This document shows positions 51,501-64,000 of a stretch of DNA of 64,000 nucleotides, piece by piece (within the stretch, counting starts at the first letter, position 1; each line of letters begins with the position of its first letter). The DNA comes from Enoplosus armatus (Eukaryota > Chordata > Actinopteri > Centrarchiformes > Enoplosidae). Position numbers and translations under genes: made by a program. The notes beneath the pieces were generated by a model. It made no database searches. It saw only the letters and a program-made list of their open reading frames with translations, and had not been told where the DNA came from. The DNA is taken from positions 19,389,001-19,453,000 of the forward strand of contig NC_092186.1 of the NCBI RefSeq assembly GCF_043641665.1, read 5' to 3'.

Positions 51501-53855
51501 ACATCATGCACATTTCACAAAATTTCATGAGACCAGGCTGGCATGATAAAACGTCAGGCGTGCTAGCAGATAGCTCACACACTCACACTCAATTTTGTTT
51601 TGACTTCCAGATGAAGCTGAGCAGTGACGTCTCTCCCAGCATAGTGCAGACGCAGTAAATGAGTGTAAATCTACAGCTCTGTTAGCTCAGTAAGGGGGGA
51701 ACTATGTAAAGTAGTCGGCCAGCAGTATCTGGGTTCAGTCAACCTGGTCTCCTCATCTCCCTGATAGGCTTGGGTAACTACCCTCAGGACCCCTCTGCCT
51801 ACGGACCAACGCGTCCTTCTCACAGTTATGGTCAGGATGAGCAGGGAGGATATAGTGCAGGTAGGTGCCAGCATCGTCTTCTCCAACCACAAAAGTAGCA
51901 TTTGTTCAGTACTGTAGTGTTTATAGAGCTGCAACCTGGTTCTTTTCCTCTTTTCTTTTGCTCAGTTCCGTATTTTGCATGTACATTTTGCATGTACATA
52001 CAAATTACTGCGTGTACTCTTGTGTAGTAAAACGCAGCCATTGACTGTCTCACAGCTGAGTGGATTTGAAAGACATTTACATTGAAGCTTGGCATTCAGA
52101 GCTCTAAGCATGTCCTCTCTCTCAGTGGCTGTAGCTTTTACTATACCAAGACTATCCATGTCCTCATTTTTTGTCCACTCTCTCTGTCCGCATTGCTTTG
52201 CTGATTGTAAAAGGATGATCTAATTGTCAGAAAATGTGTTCATGGTTCAGTTGTCCCTATGTGTCAGCAGTCCATTCACCCGTTGTTTTTTTCCCCCATG
52301 TACTGTCTCCACATTATAGCTAAAGGGGTGAGAAAGGAAAGAAGATTTAAAGAAGGACACCATGCCAGTAAATTTCCAATTTCTCTCAGATTCTTCTGTC
52401 GGGCAGTCCTGTTGGGACCGCTCCCTGTTCTTCAGATTTCTTACTTTTGTTCCGTTCATGGAGCACTTTGAGCATCCCGAAAGAAATGTGTCGTATTTTC
52501 TAACTTTTCCCCCTTTTTTCTTTCTTTCTTTCTGTCTTTCTATCTCTTGTCTTTCCATTCTAGTTATCTATAACGTATAATTTATTGGTGACATTTCAAA
52601 ATCAGTACTAACTGGATGTTACCAGGGCAGGAAAATAACCAGTCGCCAGCAAAATGCTGGAAAGATTTGGCTGCAACTGGTTTTCATATTTTACCAGCCA
52701 TTTGGAAGCAAACCTTAAAGGCCCTTTGGCTCGGACAGCGGCAGCTGAATTTTGAGTTGTACCAGCCATTTTTTCAGGCAGATTAGTTTCCTTCCCTGGG
52801 TGTCACTTTGGTTCCCATGTCTGTTTGCAGGGAGGTGGTGCCATCCAGTGTCTGAATAGAGGAACATTGTGCGTGTTGCACTGATCATCAAGAGAATCTA
52901 GAGATTGTTTTCCTCAATGAAGCCCATTTTAAATGATTAAATTCAAATAATTAAATTCACCTGAAATTGTCATTTTTGTCTCTATACATTTTAACATTGT
53001 TGCACAATAATATTCAACACTAAAGGGCTCATTGAAGGAATACAGTATTTGAATCTAGAGGAAAAATCCACTATGAAACCTTTAAACACTCAAAATGCAC
53101 ATTTCATTTCTTGTTTCATTTAGTTGTTTGGTGTGTTACAGTTAATTTATGTATACAGCACTTTATCCCAAACACATCTCTGAACACTTCATAGACTAAT
53201 AAACAATAAGAAGAAATAGATCTTTTTAGATCCTAATATATCTAAAATATATAGATTTAGTGAATATTTAATTACAGTCACAATAAAAAACTTCTGATAA
53301 GACGAAACAGCCTATTAAACTTAAAATTTAAATTCAAGAATATTTAAGGCTGGTTATAAAGTAGATGCTGCGACAAAGTTGGTATAATTGGAACAAGAAG
53401 GCAGCATGATAATCATCATTTTGATGTGCTGTACCAACACTTCCAACAGCTGCAGTAGAGTTTGACAATTGATCTCCAAAAATTAAAATATTTAACCCAA
53501 AGTAACAATTGGAATACGCTATATTGTGTAAGGGTAAGGGGGTGGATTTTTCCTTGACATTAAAATTTTAAACCATTTTACCTTTAAAGCAGTAAGGCTT
53601 CTCCCTGAACACAGTGTGGTGACCCTGACATTAAAATCCTCTCGTCTCTCTCCGGCTCTCTCCTGTCTGTTGTCTTCCTCAGGGTACGGGCAGGACCTGA
53701 CAGCCTTTGGCCACAGCTTTGCAGACCCCAACCAGCCGACAGCCTCGTACGGGGCCCCAACAGCACAGCCCGCCGCTGCTCCCCAGCCTGCCGCCACTGC
53801 ATTTGGCAGAGGGCAGAACCACAACGTACAGGGCTTCCACCCGTATCGACGCTGA
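33554..53855 (+). CDS. dazap1: DAZ-associated protein 1, two-RRM RNA-binding protein
   Basis: Thirteen coding exons: 33554-33585, 34773-34813, 36532-36698, 37244-37309, 38574-38681, 38914-38962, 43511-43593, 46891-47038, 47253-47285, 47926-48075, 48904-49068, 51768-51860, 53683-53855. All phases agree, giving 1308 bases or 435 residues; the common human form has 407. RRM1 has RNP2 KLFVGGLD (12-19) and RNP1 RGFGFVKF (52-59). RRM2 has KIFVGGIP (114-121) and RGFGFITF (about 154-161). A Pro/Gly/Gln/Tyr-rich low-complexity tail follows, ending FGRGQNHNVQGFHPYRR, the region known to act in nuclear-cytoplasmic shuttling. The protein binds mRNA and acts in splicing, translation and germ-cell biology. 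The 93-base exon 51768-51860 adds a tail segment absent from the human 407-residue form. The start is the first ATG after the CpG-rich leader and encodes the expected MNN...GDEVG N-terminus. Confidence 0.96.
33586..36531. other. DAZAP1 introns 1-2
   Basis: Intron 1 (33586-34772) starts GC-rich and is dense in GTTAGC/GCTAAC/GCTAGC words up to about 34340. Intron 2 (34814-36531) is AT-rich with a short GTA microsatellite near 35490. No gene. Confidence 0.75.
36699..38573. other. DAZAP1 introns 3-4
   Basis: Introns at 36699-37243 and 37310-38573. Homopolymer T runs occur at about 37490-37530 and 37986-37997. No gene or clear transposon. Confidence 0.7.
40335..40386. repeat. Two adjoining perfect inverted repeats
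   Basis: TTTTGCTTA (40335-40343) pairs with TAAGCAAAA (40354-40362), and AATTAGATCA (40361-40370) pairs with TGATCTAATT (40377-40386). The two stems share two bases at their junction. Confidence 0.8.
41933..42272. mobile_element. Dispersed 'cgattaatcg'-type non-autonomous repeat, fullest copy
   Basis: Begins 'aaggctgcaactaatgataa' and ends near 'atagtttgttgcgg', a worn inverted form of the start. The inside carries 'gattaattgtttggtggataa', 'ccaacagtccaaaacc' and 'tcaaaatagttgattg'. The family is ubiquitous in fish introns. Fragments are seen at 610-850, 19425-19700, 25985-26085, 54655-54870 and 60508-60720. Confidence 0.7.
44138..44156. repeat. Poly-T tract
   Basis: Nineteen consecutive T in DAZAP1 intron 7. 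Confidence 0.9.
45182..45206. repeat. (GA)n microsatellite
   Basis: About twelve GA units without interruption. Confidence 0.9.
47286..48903. other. DAZAP1 introns 9-10
   Basis: Introns at 47286-47925 and 48076-48903. They hold no repeat or gene that I can name. Confidence 0.7.
49069..53682. other. DAZAP1 introns 11-12
   Basis: Introns at 49069-51767 (2.7 kb) and 51861-53682 (1.8 kb) flank the 93-base exon. They are AT-rich, with a short TTTC tract near 52515. No nested gene. Confidence 0.7.
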
Positions 53856-54562
53856 CCACCACCTCTGGGCAGGGCCGCTGTGTAAAGTTCAAAAACAAAA
53901 ACAAAAAAAAATAAGTCAGGGAAATGTGTGTTCTTGCTAAAAAAAAAAAAAAAAAAAAAAAGCAAAACTGGAGTTCTGGATTGTTTTATGGGAATGTTGA
54001 ATGCACACAGTTTGTGAAACAGAAACCTTTGTGAAAGCAGGGATTCCAGTAAATTCAAAAGGGGTGTAAAGAAACCCAGGTTTTTTTTGCATTACTTAAG
54101 GAACCTTCAGCAGAAAGAAGCTTTTATCCCCCACCCCCCCACCCCATGTTTTATAGTAGGACTAAACTACTTTGCAATAATTTTGATTGTCTGGTCAAAC
54201 ACTAGCACAGAGACTATATGTAAAGAGACTTGCATATAAATATGTATATTTATGGTGGACACAAATGAAAACAGGGTCTCAAGTTTCCTCAGCTTTAAAT
54301 TCTAGGGAAAAAATGTTTTTATTTTTCATTTGGTGAATTTTGTTTACTTTCTGAGCCTTTAAAGTTTGTTTAAAATGGAGATTATGAATATATATATTAT
54401 ACACAAACTGTGCAATTTTTTAAAAAGAGAATTTTGTACTATAAATGTACACTTTGCTTGTTTTTTTATTTAAAGATGTAGACTTCCCTCAGGTGGCTCT
54501 TTTGGGTGCATTTTTTGCACTTACGCAAAAAGAAAAAAAGGAGAAATTATTACAAAAATAAA
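53856..54562 (+). promoter_or_regulatory. dazap1: DAZAP1 3' UTR with poly(A) signal at 54557-54562
   Basis: About 700 bases end at AATAAA. Inside are an A-rich stretch with a run of 20 or more A at about 53940-53961, a C-rich patch near 54130, and several AU-rich stretches (about 54230-54260 and 54380-54410) that could be stability or binding elements. No other gene overlaps. Confidence 0.75.
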
Positions 54563-54654
54563 TGTTTTAAGGATACAGAGCTTGTCCCTGATTGTTTGTA
54601 TTTGGTTGTGGATGTATTTGCTTCTGGTGTTTCAGTGGAAGACCTGAAAATTAC

Positions 54655-54870
54655 AGCTGAAACAACTAGTCCATCAATCCATTAGTAGACTGATTTTAAA
54701 TTTACTAAGAGACTTTAAATTTAATCTGCACCGTCAATGTGAAGATGTGCTGCTTTTCTCTGTTTGATATCATTGTAAATTAAATCTTTGAGTTTTGGAC
54801 TGTTGGTCAGACAAAACAAGACATTTGTAGAGCACTCAAAAGCAGAGATGGACATTTTTCACTATTTTTT
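54655..54870. repeat. Degenerate copy of the 'cgattaatcg'-type repeat
   Basis: 'acagctgaaacaactagtcc', 'agtagactgattt' and 'gttggtcagacaaaacaagacat' match the order seen at 41933-42272. Confidence 0.5.
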
Positions 54871-55059
54871 GATATGAGGAGTCATTTGTACCTTTTCTGA
54901 GATCAAACCAAGGTTTAAACAAACTCGCCACTATTCAGATGCTTTTAAGAAATATAAATTTCTATTAATATCTTTTGATATTTTCAGAGACTAGCAGGAG
55001 AGTTATTTCTGCTGTAAACTAAAAAAGTGACGAGAAATAAAACCTGCTAATGCAAATAA

Positions 55060-55440
55060 ATTCACGGTATGGGCAGATACGAATTTGACGGATCATTTCC
55101 GGGTTAAAGGTTGTAATCTTGGATCATTTGATTCCACCATCTATTTCCGCGTTGTTAGCATATTAGCATTAAGCTACCTGCTATCTGGAAAGTAGTTGAC
55201 TTCTGTAATTTATTCAGACCCTGGCCGGTTGGTTTCAACACGGGCGTTTCTTCGACAAAAGGAGAAAAGCTCTCAAGGTCCTTGGGCAGAAAGTGTAAGC
55301 TAAAAATGAATGAGTGTTTACTGTTTTGATATGTTTCCATCAAGAAGTGCTGTTTTGGTAACGTTAGGTACCGAGTCGCCAGTCTCCTCTTAATGGGCGG
55401 CTAACTAGCTAGCTCCAAGCAACGTACAGTATACACAGAG
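55060..55440 (+). promoter_or_regulatory. dpp9: Possible DPP9 promoter / first untranslated exon
   Basis: Upstream of DPP9 this stretch has ETS-type words (ATTTCCGGG near 55096, ATTTCCGCG near 55143), more CpG than its surroundings, and GTTAGC/GCTAAC words. The first coding exon starts after an acceptor at 56702, so a spliced leader is needed. The exact exon was not fixed. Confidence 0.3.
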
Positions 55441-56702
55441 GGTTTTAATTATTGTGTGATTAGGATTTGTCAGGTTTGATGGGGAGGACGCACTTAGCCA
55501 GATGTCTGTGTGGTGAGAGGCAGCCGGTCAGTTTGTGGACGTTTAGCCTCATCTAGCTGATGTGTCAAAAATGAAACTAAAAGTATTTGTTGTCTGTAAC
55601 AAACAAAATGACTTTTACGTGGATATTTGAAAACACAATATGTGCAAACAATGGCGGAGGATGATGCCACAGATATGCATGTTAAATGTGTGGAAAATAG
55701 CAGAATCAGCTTCTTTTTAATATGGGGTGTCATATTTGGTGAGTTCATGACAAAATATCCAAAAATAAGGTTTGTCAATACTAGTTATTGAAGTCTCATG
55801 TTTACAGTAATCAGTTAGACCCAAACCAGTGTCCAAATGTTTATGAGTATAGTAGACAGATACAGATAGATAAGTAGACTCATAAAGCACCACACATAAT
55901 TCTCATTCTCCATAAATAAGACGGCAAACAGATGTTTTAGTCATTTGACAAAAATGTAATCTAAATCTAAACTCAAGGTCTACTTAATAGATTTTTCTGG
56001 AGCTTTTAACCCCATCTCACGGCCTTCATCAGCAGAAGGAGTTCCATCAGTTGTCATGGAGATGGCTCAGTGATCGTCATGTGATTACGTGTGGTCGTAT
56101 ATGTGTGAAAATGAACATTCAGACTCAGTTTTGGTCAAGTTTCCCTGCATCATAATTCACTCTAATCAACTCAGATTTCCAAGTATGAGATTTGTTCTTC
56201 TGACACATCTGATGGCACATGAATTGGTGTTCACAGAGCGGCTGTAGTGTCTTCTGGGAACGAACATCTGTAGAATTAGCACTTCATTTAGGCCCCAGGC
56301 AACAGACCAGCCTACAGTAAATTGTGGAGTGGAAGTGTAACATTTGCCACCGTTATGACACAGACGTTGAATTGCCAGCATCATGCAGCTGAGTCACCCT
56401 CAGTGAGACTCCATATCAGGAACACGCAGCTGGTAGTGTGGCGGCGGTCGACTGAAGAGCAGCAGCAGCTCCTCGATGAAGCAGCACAGAGACGTCTGCC
56501 CTGAATGGGGCCGTCACCTCAGTAACAGTTTCACTGTTCATAGCATGCGAGCTCAGCTTAGGGCATGGTCTAGGTTTTCACACATCTGTTTAAATGATTT
56601 GATTGTCAGTTAGACCAGTTGCTACCATGTAAACGGTGTGGAAGTAGTTTTAACTTGAAACAAACCTCTTCAGTGCTCATGTGTTTACCTGGTCTCCCAC
56701 AG
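55441..56702. other. Presumed DPP9 leader intron
   Basis: AT-rich sequence ending in the acceptor TCCCACAG at 56702. No gene seen. Confidence 0.5.
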
Positions 56703-56737
56703 GGTGTCAGGTCTGGTCCAGGGTTGTTGAACGGTTA

Positions 56738-64000
<7,263 letters not shown>

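Noticed and set aside
53519..54058. 179-codon open frame on the minus strand
   Set aside because: Antisense of the last DAZAP1 exon, with a poly-Phe run from the A-rich 3' UTR.

Overview
This is a 64 kb piece of a teleost fish nuclear genome, most likely a spiny-rayed (percomorph) fish. The evidence is multi-exon vertebrate genes with GT-AG introns, AT-rich introns full of fish-type MITEs, a nearly pristine Tc1-like transposon, and the vertebrate gene order ndufs7-gamt-dazap1 that is also found at human 19p13.3. The species cannot be told from the sequence alone. All gene models below were assembled by hand: exon ends were placed at GT/AG sites, reading phase was checked across each junction, and products were compared with remembered vertebrate families.

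Layout: (1) 1-4380, non-coding, with a possible untranslated first exon, a trinucleotide tract and a 375 bp MITE. (2) 4392-10155 (+), a TMEM79/mattrin-like five-pass membrane protein in four coding exons. (3) 13557-18066 (+), NDUFS7, the complex I subunit that holds iron-sulfur cluster N2, in eight coding exons. (4) 20664-24548 (-), GAMT, the last enzyme of creatine synthesis, in six exons and tail-to-tail with NDUFS7. (5) 24.7-33.4 kb, a gene-free repeat-rich spacer that separates the divergent GAMT and DAZAP1 starts. (6) 33554-53855 (+), DAZAP1, a two-RRM RNA-binding protein with a long Pro/Gly/Gln/Tyr-rich tail. (7) 56738-64000 (+), the N-terminal 507 codons of DPP9 (beta-propeller part); the catalytic hydrolase domain lies beyond the window. 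A 1.64 kb Tc1-like element with an uninterrupted transposase gene sits in a DPP9 intron at 58867-60503.

The genes are unrelated housekeeping or tissue genes (respiration, creatine synthesis, mRNA metabolism, peptide processing, membrane/epidermal biology). Nothing suggests an operon-like functional cluster; the common thread is ancient synteny. The most notable signals outside genes are clusters of GTTAGC/GCTAAC/GCTAGC words near the starts of NDUFS7, DAZAP1 and DPP9, a candidate cis-element with paired GATA sites and four E-boxes at 19812-19935, perfect inverted repeats in GAMT intron 1 and DAZAP1 intron 6, and low-complexity tracts abutting two DPP9 splice donors. I found no clearly new biological system.
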